A stretch of 64,000 nucleotides of DNA from Limanda limanda (GCF_963576545.1 NC_083649.1:11047646-11111645); one strand, 5' to 3'. Shown: positions 36,347 to 50,830, counted from the first letter of the stretch. Notes: generated by a model not told the origin, from the letters alone. Translations and numbers: made by a program.

Positions 36347-36839
36347 GGAAGTGGAAACATGTTGCTGCAGACTGAATCTGGATCTGTAGACGCTGGCACC
36401 AAGCAGAGGCAGAGACGTCTGATTTACTCTTAACAACTTTCTGAGGCTTTGCCTGCATTGACTAAATGTCGGCTAAAAGAGGAGTGAAATGTACACACTT
36501 AATTGTCTGTGAAGATATTGATATATTGATATAGGGGAGCAAAACTAGCCTATTTCACTATTGACTCTGCTAACAGGTTGATTTCAACCATGCACATACT
36601 ATACCTGCCTTCCTCTGTAAAATCATGCTGTCCCTTTCTTTTGTCTCTCTCCTATCTTCCTTTTTTCCCTTTGTCTCTGGAAGCCATGTCTTTCTTTGCA
36701 CCTTGGCTGAACCATTTCATGTAAAAACAATACATTTGCTCTTTGGATGTTGTCTTTTTTCCCCAGAACATGAATGAAATATGCTCTGAATAATTTAATA
36801 TTGAAAGAAAATGTCTCCCAATGTTTTTTCACCGACCCT

Positions 36840-37100
36840 TAGAATCCTCCTCGACTCCCCCCCACTGTGCAGCTCCAGCTCTGACTCCCCTCTCTCATTA
36901 ATTGCTCCTTCATGGATGTAATGGACTTAATAAAAGGGAGTTGTTGGACAGAGGGAGTCCTATAGATTACAGAGTGTAAAACCATCTCAGGCCAATTTGT
37001 GATTATAGATGAAATAAATTTGCCTCAACTATAGTCCGTTTGTTATTTGTAACCTAATGACACATAACCTGGAGGCAGCATTACACCAGCGTCCCTCTGC
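36840..37100. promoter_or_regulatory. Candidate conserved non-coding element
   Basis: Unique block with CTCATTAATTGC, GGACTTAATAAAAG, GTGATTATAG and CCTAATGAC, flanked by ordinary sequence. Motif-based only. Confidence 0.35.
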
Positions 37101-37585
37101 CTTGAATTATTTAAAAACTCATTTTAGACAAAGAATATATCATATGACTAAAAAGCTCAAAGCTGCATTAGCTGCTGTTAGAATGAGGCACTCAGACCTC
37201 TGACTGAAATGTCAGCAGTCGTGCTGCATTGATGATAAAGTAGGCACCAGAACAGTGTGGAATAAACAAAAGACAATATTTGTGTTTAGAGTTTTTAAAC
37301 CATAAAACCCAACAATGCTTAAGTAATGCCTCTACAAACAGTATGTAAATATATGCATGCAGTGTCTCCTGGCACAGAAATCCACCTTCACACCCTCTTC
37401 TCCACCTCCCTATTGCCTCCATAGGGGAGATATTCAGCAAAGCCATGGGCTTGTATTGATGGTGTTTCTAAAAAGTGACACATCAGAAACTGGAAGAAAA
37501 ACAATAAAGAGGTGCCATATGCGTCTGATCCACACAATCTCTTGTTGAGCTCCTCGGATGTGAAAAGCAAAAAGTCCAGACCCAG

Positions 37586-37609
37586 TGTGTGTGTGTGTGT
37601 GTGTGTGTG
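37586..37609. repeat. TG microsatellite, short
   Basis: Twelve uninterrupted units, the source of His/Thr-rich frames on the minus strand. Confidence 0.9.
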
Positions 37610-39400
37610 ACTCACCCTGCTCTCCTTCTGCTCCACATGTCTTATTCCCTGAATTCCTTCTGTCATGTGCTTGCTTACGAATACACTTCTGTTACAAAGG
37701 ATCAGCTAAAAAACTAGGTGCTCCCCCCCGTCTTTTTCGGGGCAGGATCTGACAGTTTGTGAAATGAAGGGTGTTGATTTTGAAACAACAAAACACATAA
37801 GGAAGCTCAGAAGCAAAGCAGAGGGGATGAACGAAGACTCCTTGACTATTTCTCTTTCTCTGTGTGTCTCTGTGATTTAGGTTCCATCGCCGGCTGAAGG
37901 AGTGATGAGGCGGACATGTCGGAGAGTGAAGGGCCATTACAGGATGATTAGTGAGGGAAGTGGAGGGGAAAGAGATGGGACAGGTGAGGAAAGTTGTGAA
38001 TAATAACTCAGAATAAACTCTCTGACTTTTAATGAGCCCGAGGACAAGAGGCGGCAGCATGAGTCATGATTTCTTCACTTGGAAATGTTAACATTATCCA
38101 AACCTCAATTATTTCTTGAAACAGCTTCTTTTTTGGGACCAATTTCAACATACATGTCTTCCCTGAGAGTGACCAAGCAAACAGTGTGATCTAGATTAAT
38201 TGTTATTGAGTGAGTCATGAATCCCATAATGTGGACTAAACCAGTGATTGAAGAAAGCCACATACAAAGTTTCCAGTGATTTAATCACACTTATAAAAGG
38301 ATTCTTTTAATGGTTGATTGAAGTAAAACTGCAACAACAAATTTGATCATTGATTTGATCGAATGTAAATATATGAAATATTAGTAAGTTCCGACTTCTT
38401 AAATATGAGGTGATTCTGTTTCTCAAGTTTTTATTATAATATTATATTTCATATTATTAATATAAACTGATTACATTTCGGATTTAATGTTTTATGAGTC
38501 CTTTTAATTTTAATAATTTGTCATACAAAATAATATAAAATTAATAATGGTAATCCTGTATAGTAATTTGGTAGTATAATGATGTAATAATATGCAGTTT
38601 GTTATGCTCTGCTTGTAATAAATGTTCTCATGTGAAGATCTAACCTCAAAGTCACAGACATCAACCTGTTGTGTATTCAAAAAGACTCACACGATCTACT
38701 CAACACACCTCTAGCATACAGCATCTCTAAAATGGTGTTCAATTTATGTAAAACTTGTAAACACAGCTGCTGAGATGTTAAAATATGCTGATTAATGTTG
38801 ATTGAAATAACCTTTAAGGCTCAGATAAGTCCTGGGTTGCATCAATGTTAGTTTTACCCTGTTCGTGATTTTTGTCAGAGAGTGTAGCTGATTTTATTAT
38901 TAATATTTTAACATCTCACATGTTTATTTCATGTTTTGGGCTTGAGTCACCTAAATTATAAATCTGCAGGATGAAGATGACTCCTCCCCTCAGAGGAGCT
39001 AGACTCCGGCACTCATCATGTGTGGGATCAGAGTTTTGTGGACCAGCCACTGGAGCAATGAGCTTTAGTGTCATGACCACGAATTAAACAGTAACAAACC
39101 CATGTTGGTTCGTCCAGTCTCCTCAGAAAAAAAAGACAGAATTACATCAGTCAACAAATTGACACACTTGTAGTCGGCAAATACATATGAAATGTATCCA
39201 GGTTGGTATTTAACATTATCTCTTGGTAATCCCTGCTCTCACAGAGCACGGTTTGCAGTCTGCAGCGCACACAGTCTTGGCATCAGCTCCTAAATATGAC
39301 TGACATCTGACCGGGGGATTATCCCATTGCCCCACTTTCACTGAGACTGGCGAGCAGAGAGCGCCGTGTCGTAAATAAGCTGCACAGACCCGGCGCTGCA
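37610..39400. other. No gene seen
   Basis: Very AT-rich at 38280-38640. No exon, RNA gene or repeat copy recognised. Confidence 0.45.
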
Positions 39401-39416
39401 CTCCCAAAGATCAGAG

Positions 39417-39487
39417 TGTGTGTCTGTGTGAGTGTGTGTGTGTGTGTTTGACAGCCTGACTCAGTCTGTGTCTGTGTGTGTGAGTGT
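39417..39487. repeat. TG-rich microsatellite, interrupted
   Basis: TGTGTC and TGAGTG units interspersed with TG runs. Confidence 0.85.
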
Positions 39488-39922
39488 GCCTTTTTAAGTA
39501 TGATCAAGCATAAATCTCTTCACATGTTCATTTCATTCTGTGTGATCATTGTGTACGTCTTCACAAGTGTGTGTCTGCAGATGTGAGACAAACAAATTAA
39601 ATACGTCAAATTTATTTATAAGCCTATGATCTGAAATATTATAACCAAAGACCAAAGCTATGTTTTCTGTTGTGTGCAATAAGGAATACAGCAGAGAAAC
39701 TTAAATATAATGTGACCTCTTTAGCCGCTCTGTGAGAGAGACAAAACTTACATCCTTTAACCCAGACATTTTTTCCCCTTAATAATTTAACCATGCTGAA
39801 TATTTTGAATATTATATGAACCAAAGTCAGAGAGCGAACCCTGGGAGAGGCAAGGGTCTGTGAACGTAGCTGGTATCCTCCTAAATGGGAGAAAGTAGGC
39901 CAGACCATAGTACTCGCACACT

Positions 39923-39954
<32 letters not shown>
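39923..39954. repeat. CA microsatellite
   Basis: Sixteen or so CA units. A second short CA run with a GA tail is at 40037-40066. Confidence 0.9.
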
Positions 39955-39955
<1 letters not shown>

Positions 39956-40066
39956 GGGAACACACGTGTGGATAGAAAGTCCATTCTGTAGATATGCAAT
40001 AATCATTAATATACAGGACTTTGTTCTGTTCTTAAACACACACACACACACAGAAAGAGAGAGAGG

Positions 40067-40640
40067 GTCAATTTAAAAACCTCAGTGTGTCCTGTCATGA
40101 AAAAGGAACACATGGAACAATTTTACAATATTTTAATAAAAACTGTAGGTTCTTTAAAATATATTATTAACTGAGAAGCGTGCACACACACACTTACACA
40201 TTCTAGCATTGTATATCTTCTTCTGGCCATTCAGCAACATCAAGAGTCCAGTAAGCAGGTCAGAAACAGACTGAGTGTGAGGTGAAGGGTGTGACATTCA
40301 CATAAATGTGAATGTCTTCATCACTCCCACTCTCCTTCAGGAGTTTATAGATTCATCTTATCCTAATTAAGTTTGACATCAATTGTATATTAAAGCAAAA
40401 ATTTGCCAAATTTCATCATCAGCAATAGAAGGAGAGCAACATGCATCGCTGGAAACATGCGGTGCTATTGACAATTTGGACAAAGCGTCAGACTTTCCAT
40501 CAATTTGCAGCTCACATCCTGTTTCCTGCTGAGTCATCTACCTTTTAACCGTGATGATCGATCGCACTCAGTGAGACGACAAAATTCTCATAAATCAGTT
40601 AGTTGTTCGGGTATTAGGGTTTTCTCTGGACTGAGCAAAC
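40067..40640. other. No gene seen
   Basis: Ordinary unique-looking sequence. Confidence 0.4.
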
Positions 40641-40795
40641 TAGTGAGAGTGAATGATGGTTTGTGTCTGTATGTATGTCCTGCGATGGGTGTTCTCTGCC
40701 TCTCGCCCCCATGTCAGCAGGGATCTGACTCCACTTCCCCAGAGACCCTCAAAGGATGAGCAGTATAGATGATGGATGGATGAATGGATGGATGG
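40641..40795 (+). mobile_element. LINE/SINE-type 3' tail with terminal ATGG repeat (family D)
   Basis: Contains GAGAGTGAATGATGGTTTGT, 'tatgtcctgcgatgggtg', GCCTCTCGCCCCCATGTCAG, CAGAGACCCTCAAAGGATGA, GCAGTATAGATGATGGATGG and then ATGG tetramers. This order and the tetramer tail are characteristic of the 3' end of a non-LTR retroelement or its SINE in teleosts. Best preserved of the three copies in this window. Confidence 0.75.
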
Positions 40796-42090
40796 TTCTC
40801 AGATCCTGATTCACTGTAGTGCTGCTTGTTTGGATTTGACTCTATTCCGTGGCTGTTGTTTCCCAGATTAAAGATTGTACATTTTTCATTACTTTTATTT
40901 AAAATCACCCTCTTTCCTCTTTCTTTCATCGTGTGTTCATTGACTTTAAGACTGAATGCAAAAATGTCAACACCTGTCGATGTGCAGGTCTGGTTAGCAC
41001 TTTTGCTGCTTCCTTCCATTTACTTGAATCCTCTCTAACTCCCCCTAACTCTCTCCACCTCCCACACTAATTCCCTCCTTCTCTGCCTTCTCTTCCTTCC
41101 TCTGAGGGCCAACTGCTGAGAGGCAGCCTTTCTCTGACAGCAGGAGAGCTCGCCGACAGGAGAGATGGAGGGGTACAGCACACATTACCCAGTGTGTATG
41201 TTTGAGTACATATTCATTTTCTGTGCATGTGTGTGTCGGTGTGTGGGTGTGAAGGAGGTTGGACGCAGGACTGACTAATCTTTTTTTCCTCAAAAACATT
41301 CGACAATTTATATCAAAGACCTTTAAAAACAACGTCTTTTGCATACATTCTCTTTAATGTAATTGAATAATTAGAAGGAATAGCAATCAAGAAATCCTGT
41401 AGTCATATTATTATTAACTGCTCAGACTCAAAAGCTGCTTTGAGAAGACAAAGAAATTGGGTTTTAAAAAATGGCTAAATCATGGAGGAGATCAAGGTGT
41501 ATGAATGAAAAAGACTAAAGACTTTAACAGGAATCACAGAATGGTGAGGAGCTTTAATCAGGATATGTGAAGAGTGTGGATGAAGAACAGGGACTAAGGA
41601 GATTGGCGATGTACGTGAAGAGCTTTACTACTCTGTGCTTAAAGAATCTTATACCACACCCACTAAGACTTCTGAGTTTTGATTGGTTAGAGGGAGTTGA
41701 TGCACTTCTTGTGACAGTTTTTACATAATGCTCAGAAGCAAGTGCTGTATCAGTACCAACAATGTTTGACACAGTAGCTAGAGCAGGTAATAGTTGCTAG
41801 CAGTAAATGTTTTAATGATTACTGAAAAAAAAATATGGGTCTAGACCATTCCTGTATATTTCAAAGTACTATAAAAGCACTTTGCTCAATAAGTTCAGAC
41901 AGAGACTGATATGCCTGTGTTCAGGACCTCTCTGGCTACCTACATACTGAATATTAAACATATTTGCTGTATAGATGTGGAGATTTCTCAAAGTAAAGTC
42001 CAACATGTGTACAATCAAATCAGTTCATTCGCCTTTCAACGACTCCTACTAGCCTCATTCTCACTCTGCAGAAACCAACGGGTAACGTCA
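40796..42090. other. No gene seen
   Basis: Pyrimidine-rich near 41030-41100, otherwise AT-rich unique sequence without recognisable exons. Confidence 0.45.
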
Positions 42091-42100
42091 CAGACCCTCC

Positions 42101-42123
42101 GTCCATTCATATATAGTCTATGG
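42101..42123 (+). repeat. Solo terminus related to family A
   Basis: GTCCATTCATATATAGTCTA closely resembles the right TIR of family A, but the sequence to the left (AACGGGTAACGTCACAGAC) is not family A. It may be the end of a different subfamily sharing the terminus. Confidence 0.5.
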
Positions 42124-42820
42124 TCTAGACGTAGACCTTTATTACACTTTTCGACCTTAAGTCTTCACAATAAGTTATTAATTTAATTTCAATTGTTTAT
42201 GAGCACATCTGTAAATTATGGTCTATTAAACTATGATAGGAGTTACTGACACAGAACATGTTTCCGCCGCTTCAAAAATGAAAACAGTAAAGTATTGATT
42301 TTCGTTTAGGTTTGGCTCAGAGACGGATCCTCGACGGAGGCAAACAGCCGTTGAGAGTTGAGGGGGAAGAGCGATGACACCAGTGAAGGGCCAGTAAAAG
42401 AGAGACAGATATTTGAAGATAAAACTAAGAGGACAATTGTGACGGGGGAAATGTACACAAGGGGAATGATACTCTGAATACAAATTATTAAACAAATACA
42501 GAGAGGCAGTTCTCATCATTCTGTAGAGGAGTCCAACACAGCACGTCCAAATCGTCTGAGAACCATAAGCACTTGTATTGTGTAGGGAAAAAGAAAGGAT
42601 GTGTATGAATGGTTGTATGGACGACCCGTCTCTATTCCTCCTGCTATTTAGAAATTAAACCAAGACTCCTAGTATGGTTTCCACTTGTCCGACTTAATCT
42701 CTGTCTTTGCCAAGGAAACGCAGAACCTTAATTTTTCTCTCTCTCCACCTCCCTCTACAATTTCCCTCTTTTCCTCCGACATCATGTCTGATTTGAGAAA
42801 AGCCCCAATGACCTGTCTGC
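42124..42820. other. No gene seen
   Basis: Ordinary sequence. The 97-codon minus-strand frame at 42226-42519 has no recognisable domain. Confidence 0.4.
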
Positions 42821-42829
42821 AACAATTAG

Positions 42830-43050
42830 TCCTTCTTCATTTCCACATCTAATATCCTGCGCTGGAAGGGGTTTAGCATGAATTGTGCCGCCGAAAGCTA
42901 TTTGCTGCTATAATTAGAGGGTCATGGAGAGGATTGGGCCACAGGTCATTCCATATCTGATGGCCAATTGTCCCTCGTAAGAAATCAGGGCCGTATAGGA
43001 GTTCTGAAGCCTTTGACATGTCAGAGGGAAAACCGCTGCTGTGAAAAAGG
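42830..43050. promoter_or_regulatory. Candidate conserved non-coding element
   Basis: Unique block with ACAATTAGTCC, TAGCATGAATTG, CTATAATTAGAGG, CCAATTGTCC and two direct AGGTCATxxx/TGACC-like half-sites (AATGACCTG, ACAGGTCATTCC) that could bind nuclear receptors. The mixture of homeodomain and hormone-receptor half-sites is the densest of the desert. Motif-level inference. Confidence 0.4.
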
Positions 43051-43685
43051 TAATTTTTGAATGAATGGTCTAAAAAGCTCGGTCAGGATCAATAAAATCA
43101 GTGATCTTCAGAGATGATGCTGCAATGCTACATCATCCTCTACTGGTGTCAAAAGAGGACGTGCATCTGCAACCTTTTCTTTCCTTTCTCTAACTTTTCA
43201 CATATTTTCAACCAAATTTCTTCTTCTCGGTTAAGTCACTGTCGATTCAACCTGTAGGAAATGGATGACGTGCACCTTCTGTCATCCATGTTAAGTCACC
43301 AGCTGCTTCCCTTTCAGTCACAACATGCCAGGGTTGTGTTAGCATTGTGTCAACGCTGCAAACCATCTGTCCGGTTTGAAAAGACTGTGTCAGTTGTGTA
43401 GTCGACACGGAAGTCAAGAAAACGGCAAACATCTGGAAAGACGTCTTTCGCTTGTCAACATCCAGCACCTCGTAGATTTGAATGTCCTGCACTTTGGTTT
43501 ACGTGACGGTGACACTCCCATCACTGTCAGGACTTAAGTGCCAATTAGCAAAGGATAATCTGAGATATAGGGCACTGTGAAAAATAATGTGTGCTCAACT
43601 CCAACAAGTTTGCATTGTGATTGTGAGCATGTGGATTCAAAGAGCAACAAGTGACTTGGGCTGTCATGCACCATTTGTTCAGAGC
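43051..43685. other. No gene seen
   Basis: No exon or repeat recognised. Confidence 0.4.
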
Positions 43686-43968
43686 ATAGACTGAATGTAA
43701 AGCTGGATGACGGGTCTCCACCTCCACAGCTGTCAATTATGACGTTTAATCAAACAACCAATTAAAACCAAATACGAACACTTGAGCATACATCTGTGTG
43801 AAAAGAATGTACTTTTAATTTTTGGTTTTGTTCATGCGCCATCTGTTAACATGGAGGAGGCAGAGTTTATGACCTGTATTTACACCCCAGTCACCAGGTG
43901 GCGACCAAGATGCTTAGACTTCACTTTTGGCCAGCCGTCATATCATCCATTTTTTATACAGTTACATG
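43686..43968 (+). mobile_element. Repeat family A, 283-bp copy with both decayed ends
   Basis: Left end ATAGACTGAATGTAAAGCTG, right end TCATCCATTTTTTATACAGT. Internal landmarks 'cacctccacagctgtcaattatgacg', 'catacatctgtgtgaaaaga', 'taacatggaggaggcagag' match other copies. Contains TCACCAGGTGGC (43891-43902), a near-consensus CTCF core. The 65-codon frame at 43782-43979 is within the element. Confidence 0.8.
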
Positions 43969-44170
43969 GTTCGAAGTGAATATGTGCTAAAGACCACATG
44001 AAATATTTAATTGATTAACCAACATCAGGTATTCATGCCTGTCTATTTTATAATTGAAATGCGTCTATGAATTGTTTATTTTCATGTAATACTATATGCA
44101 GATAGTGATTTTATTCAACATACCGTGATATACGGTTTCTTTATGTGCTTCTTTCTATTGTCCCTGAGCA
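43969..44170. other. No gene seen
   Basis: AT-rich. Confidence 0.4.
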
Positions 44171-44174
44171 TCAT

Positions 44175-44345
44175 GTGACCCCACGTTTAATGTTGAGATA
44201 AGAAAGCATGTAATTCTGGCAGAAAGGGAGATAAACCTTTAATGGCTCCATTGTGAACTAATTATAGAAAACATGGCCATGAGCACAGATTAAAGATGCT
44301 GTCTGCTCGGCCTTAATGCGAACAGTTAGTTTTACGACTGGATGA
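44175..44345. promoter_or_regulatory. Candidate conserved non-coding element
   Basis: Unique sequence about 0.7 kb beyond the nsg2 poly(A) signal. It has TGAGATAAG (GATA), CATGTAATTC, CCTTTAATGG, CCATTGTGAACTAATTATAG (SOX-like ACAAT on the opposite strand next to TAATTA), and GATTAAAGATG. Motif-level inference. Confidence 0.4.
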
Positions 44346-45065
44346 TCGTCTGTTGTTTGGAGATACTTTGGTTTTATGCCAGACGACAACATATAACGTA
44401 TTACTGAGCGTGAGCAGCAGTTGGATCAGGGTGGAAACCGTGAAGAATAAAGTGTTGACTAGGATTCTAGTGCTATAGTCAAAGAAAAAACTGGTATTAC
44501 TGCTGCTACTGTGTCACGGAGACATAAATTACCCTGATTTGATGCCTTTTCATCCTCATGCATTTCAGTAATGTTGAAGCTGGTGCATTCAGCTCCTGTT
44601 TCGCTCCTTAGAGGGTGAAAAGACAGAGAGCTGACGGATTCATTAGAATACAAGCCTCTAATTAGGAAATTCAGCTCTTCATGTCACTCACTGCAGGACA
44701 CTGTTGTAAGTGCTACACACAAGAAAAACAAAGGCCTTATCTGTCATTTGCAGCAGACCCTGCACATGAATAACACATTCAGCAGCCATTACAGATACAG
44801 GTATTTTTCTTTCCCTGTCAATCACTGGCGCTCATCATTACCCACAAACCTGCTTTCCACTGCTCGGAACGCTCCACACACACACACACCAACACACAGC
44901 AGAGACCATCATTCATGTAATATGAATGTGTGTAGGTGTGTTTGAAAGTGTGAATAGCGGAACGCGCCGTGATGAGAAGTCATCACTGTCATGCACGCCT
45001 CTCTGCCTCGGGCTGCATTAGGCGCTGAAGAGAGGCGCCGGTAGGTGGGACTGACAGACACGCTC
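44346..45065. other. No gene; CpG-rich stretch at 44945-45065
   Basis: The last 120 bp are rich in CpG (GCGCCG, GGCGCTG, GGCGCCGG) unlike the surrounding desert, and sit immediately 3' of the predicted nsg2 cleavage site. It is short for a promoter island. Confidence 0.4.
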
Positions 45066-45085
45066 GGCACAGGTCACAGCTTGTT

Positions 45086-45091
45086 TTTATT
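45086..45091 (-). terminator. nsg2: Candidate distal poly(A) signal of nsg2
   Basis: AATAAA on the minus strand (TTTATT on the given strand), embedded in AAAATAAAAACAAGC. Within 50 nt downstream on the minus strand there is a TG-rich stretch (CTGTGACCTGTG, then GTGTCTGTC) suited to the downstream GU element. It is the last good hexamer before a CpG-rich, transcript-unlike segment at 44945-45065. A proximal AATAAA at 45651-45656 is an alternative. Confidence 0.5.
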
Positions 45092-45902
45092 TTCAGTTCA
45101 AATCAAACAGAGGAGGGACGGGGATGCACACTGATCAATTACACCAGGTATCGCTACATATTAACTAACAACATCACAATATCTCGTAAAAGCGCTCTTT
45201 GACAGCAGATCCAACGTTACAAACTTAACGAAACAGCAGAAAATAAGATTTGGCAAGAGACGGCGATGTTCTTTCTCTCGGCAGCATTGTGTTCGATGGA
45301 GCTAGAAGTCTAGCAGCTGAAGCAATAACTTGCATGGAGGAATTGTAAAACCGAACAAAACAAATGAATAGAAGTGGGGAAAACCTAAGGAAAGCTACTA
45401 CAATGCATACACACCAAAAACTAGCCTGAATTCACAGTTCTATGTACAGCTTGGGTCACTAGAGGATTTAAAATGTATCACACAGCACATTGGACATGTC
45501 ATTGAATGTGAACTAGCAAACAACCATGATGGGGGAAAAAAATCATTCAATCAAACCAGGATGTGTTGTGGAGGTGGACATCGGCATTAAACCTTCCGTA
45601 GAACTGAAATGTTCTATTTAAAATGTGTTACAGCAATACAAGACCATACTGATTTATTCTGGATTGGGGAATTATGGGATCTGTGTGTGTTTGTGTGTAC
45701 GTGTGTGTGTCGTGTTTGACAGACATGCCTTAAGTTGCACAGTTTGGACAAGAAAGGTAAGAAATAATAACTGTACTGTAACTCTGCAGTAAACACACTT
45801 TGAACGTGAATCTCACAGAGAAGAAGCGTCGAGCTCAGCATTGACTCGTGCCTTTGTACAAAGAGTTGCCGGGTAATCACATAGAAAACATCCATACAGT
45901 AC

Positions 45903-45947
45903 AGTTAAAAAATAAATATATCATGACAGTCAATAAATAATAAATTA
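45903..45947 (-). promoter_or_regulatory. AU-rich element in the nsg2 3' UTR
   Basis: Read on the minus strand, this 45-nt tract is almost entirely A and T, with overlapping ATTTA pentamers either side of a central GACTGTCATGAT. This is the usual composition of AU-rich stability elements bound by Hu/ELAV and related proteins, plausible for a neuronal transcript. Function is inferred from composition only. Confidence 0.4.
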
Positions 45948-46232
45948 GAGGGAGGCGAGTAAGTAACAAGGTTACGACAGAGCAGACTGTGTGTGTGTGT
46001 ATGTGTATGTGTTTGTGTGTATATTAGCCAATGAAGATGTTCCCACGAGTGCAAAAGATCAGTGGAAAAAGCTCTCCAGAGAAAGAGCACAGCAATGGGC
46101 AGACGATGTGGCCTAGCATGTGCTTGTGTGTTTTCATGTCTGCATGCATGTCTTCAATCTATATTGGCATTACATATGTAGCTGCTGTGTTTGTGTGCAT
46201 CTCTTTTGTCTACGTTTCTACATGTTCTCCCT

Positions 46233-46290
46233 ACGTGTGTGTGTGTGTGTGTCTGTGTGTGCACCCGCCCGTGTCTGTGTGTGTGTCGTC
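46233..46290. repeat. TG microsatellite in the nsg2 3' UTR
   Basis: TG runs with CTG and CACCCGCC interruptions, about 55 nt after the stop codon on the minus strand, where it would be CA in the mRNA. CA repeats in 3' UTRs can bind hnRNP L, which is inference. Confidence 0.8.
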
Positions 46291-46343
46291 CCGTCTGCGT
46301 TTTGTCTGTATGTGTTTGTACAACGTCGGTTATGGCAGCTGAC

Positions 46344-48520
<2,177 letters not shown>

Positions 48521-49044
48521 TTAGTGTTAGACAGCGAGGAAGATGGAGTATGGTGCACTAGTGTGTGTCTTTGCGTGTGTGTGTGCAGCCATAATAAATG
48601 GTAAGATGCTGCTGACTGAGGTCAATGGCTCCTCCAGGCAAGGTGTTCCTGTGGAGTTGGGTGATGAATGACTCAGGTTGTGACACTGTTAAAAACTACT
48701 TTGTTTCCATGGACACGGCGCTGCTTGGAAAATTATGAGACGTCCAGTCTGTGACGTAAATCAGGAGGAACATGAGAATAATTACAATACTGTTCTAGGT
48801 TTCTACTGATCTGTGTTCAGCATTTTAATGATGCTGTACAAAAGGATGCAATATGACTATTCAGAGTAAAGGTCTTACGATAAAAAACAAAACACAAAAG
48901 AAGTAAAATGGCACTCAGAAGAGCTTATACCTCCACGGACGGCTAATCCTTGGTGCACTCATAAATCAGTGCCCTGAATATGCCAGAGTTTTTCATCACA
49001 ACCCATTAATTTTTGATAAAATAGAAATGTTAAATACAGATATT

Positions 49045-49210
49045 TAAGAATTAAAAATCCTGGATCTGCCCTTTCGGGTCCTTTTCTTTACCAATTTCCC
49101 ATCCTTCTACCAAGCTTCACTGAGAGCAGTTTTTGTCTAATTGTGTTAGAACCAACCTACCGACGAACAAACAGACAGGGGTGGAAACATAACCCCCCAG
49201 GCAGAGGTAA
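49045..49210 (-). mobile_element. Repeat family C in the nsg2 intron
   Basis: AAAAATCCTGGATCTGCCCT, 'tttcccatccttctaccaagcttc', 'cctaccgacgaacaaacagacagggg', GGAAACATAACCCCCCAGGC then AGAGGTAA. This is the family C order in the orientation of the 9748 copy. Confidence 0.7.
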
Positions 49211-50499
49211 TAAAAATGCAGTTTAAACTCAAAGACCCCTCAAGACAAATAAATGTGTTTATGTATCGAACTTTTACGATTCATACTGAGTTGAACTTTG
49301 CTGTTGATTTCACTTGTTGAGCATTTTATTTAAGAATATCTAAATTAGAGAAATCGTCCTCTTTCTGTATGTTTCCTTCTGTTTTCCTGCCAAATTCACT
49401 GCCGGCAAACATCGTTATGAACTGTGTTTCCTGACACTGCATAAGGCTGAGTTCCTTACGTGAGCAAAATGAAGCCATTAAATCGCTTTATACAAGATAT
49501 CTAATTATAAAGTGGGACACACTCAAAATGTTACAGCCAGTTTCCTCGACAAGGAAATATGAACTGTTACATTCTGTTTCATTGTGTTTGCATTTGTTCA
49601 GAGTCAAAATACATAAAGTGTGAAAAATGCAGTCAAAAGCAGAGCTCATGTAAAGCAATGTAAATGATGCATTTATATCTGCATTTCGATGCCTCTGTCT
49701 TGTTTGAGGTGTGAAATATTCATTTTTGCTGGCAAGCCAGACAATGTCGTGGCAAAGCAGATTAACATATAAAAGGATTTGTTTCCTCCAACTCATGCAA
49801 ATGAAGCGGAAGGGATAGCGGTGTTTAAAAATTGTCCTGTCTGCCAAGTGGTAAATGCCACTGTGGGTATGTGCGGCGCATACATATTCCAGCATGAGTC
49901 TGTTTTGCCATTTAAAAAGTCATATCGACCCCAGTGAGTTATGTTGAAAATGGACCGTAATGGATGAATATCTCTAATTTCCTATTTTCCATTTCGAGTC
50001 AGAGTCCAGCGTTAAAGCTCGTTCTCCCGCCCGGAGTATGATCTATCACCACGGGACGTCGGAGCAATTACACAGGGGTGTGATCATCAGTCTCCATCAG
50101 CGCTGTGGGGGCGGATGGGGACACGCAAGTTAAGTGACTGTTTACTTGGTGTCAACTGGGGGACACGACTCTCAGCCTTGGTCGCCGCTGACATCCTTTT
50201 AAATTGCTTCTCCCGGTACGTTCAAAGGGACGCGTCTAAAGTCACAACCACCCGGCTTCTGGAGAGGAAACAGATGTGGAATGACTGATTAAGAACGACC
50301 CTGACCCCTATTTGAATAGCTACGGACATAAATAACACTTGATAAAGAAGAGGGATTACTGTAAAGCTCCATATCATGAGGCGAGCTATCAGTGTTTAAT
50401 GCATGTGGAGACTTTGCTCTGACACTTTAAAACATGAAGCAAAGACTGGAGTTAATAACGACAGAGATTTACTTGTTTACACACAGAATCCAAAGGGAG

Positions 50500-50830
50500 G
50501 AAATTTGCCTGCATTTATCGGACACTAACATAATCATCCAGCGGATTATTTATTGAATGAAACTGCCTCCTGGGTAATATATTGTCTGACCACTCTTTAA
50601 TGATGCTTCAAATTAGGTCCTGACATTGCACATACAGGGCATGAAACTGATTAGTGGAATTAACCCTGGCACGAGGAGCAGAGCCTTTGTGAACATGAGC
50701 AATAGTTGGAGCAACAACATGGCCTTTGTGTAATAGAAAATGATGTGGATGCAGCTGCAGCCATGTGGCGTATAAATCCATTAAAAATCTAACCTGACCT
50801 TTCTCCATTATTCATAATCTGGCTGAAATC
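50500..50830. promoter_or_regulatory. Candidate conserved non-coding element in the nsg2 intron
   Basis: Unique block with CATAATCATCC, GCGGATTATTTATTG, CTTTAATGATGC, ACTGATTAGTGG, GCAATAAACC, TAATAGAAAATG and a CCATTATTCATAATC motif. No simple repeats. A splice-like fragment right of it (50875-50960) is out of frame with the next exon and was rejected as nsg2 coding. Confidence 0.35.

Larger units (their letters stand above)
45066..46343 (-). other. nsg2: nsg2 3' untranslated region (predicted)
   Basis: The stretch downstream of the TGA on the minus strand, about 1.28 kb, has no sizeable frame recognisable as a protein and ends at a poly(A) signal followed by GT-rich sequence. It contains TG/CA repeats close to the stop (46233-46290, and around 45985-46020) and an AU-rich tract with several ATTTA pentamers at 45903-45947, typical of mRNA stability elements. 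Earlier AATAAA hexamers at about 45651-45656 and within 45903-45947 could give shorter isoforms. The 3' boundary is inferred from the hexamer alone. Confidence 0.6.

Noticed and set aside
36031..36436. Minus-strand frames rich in His, Pro and Ile (123 and 147 codons).
   Set aside because: Translations of the GATGAG minisatellite.
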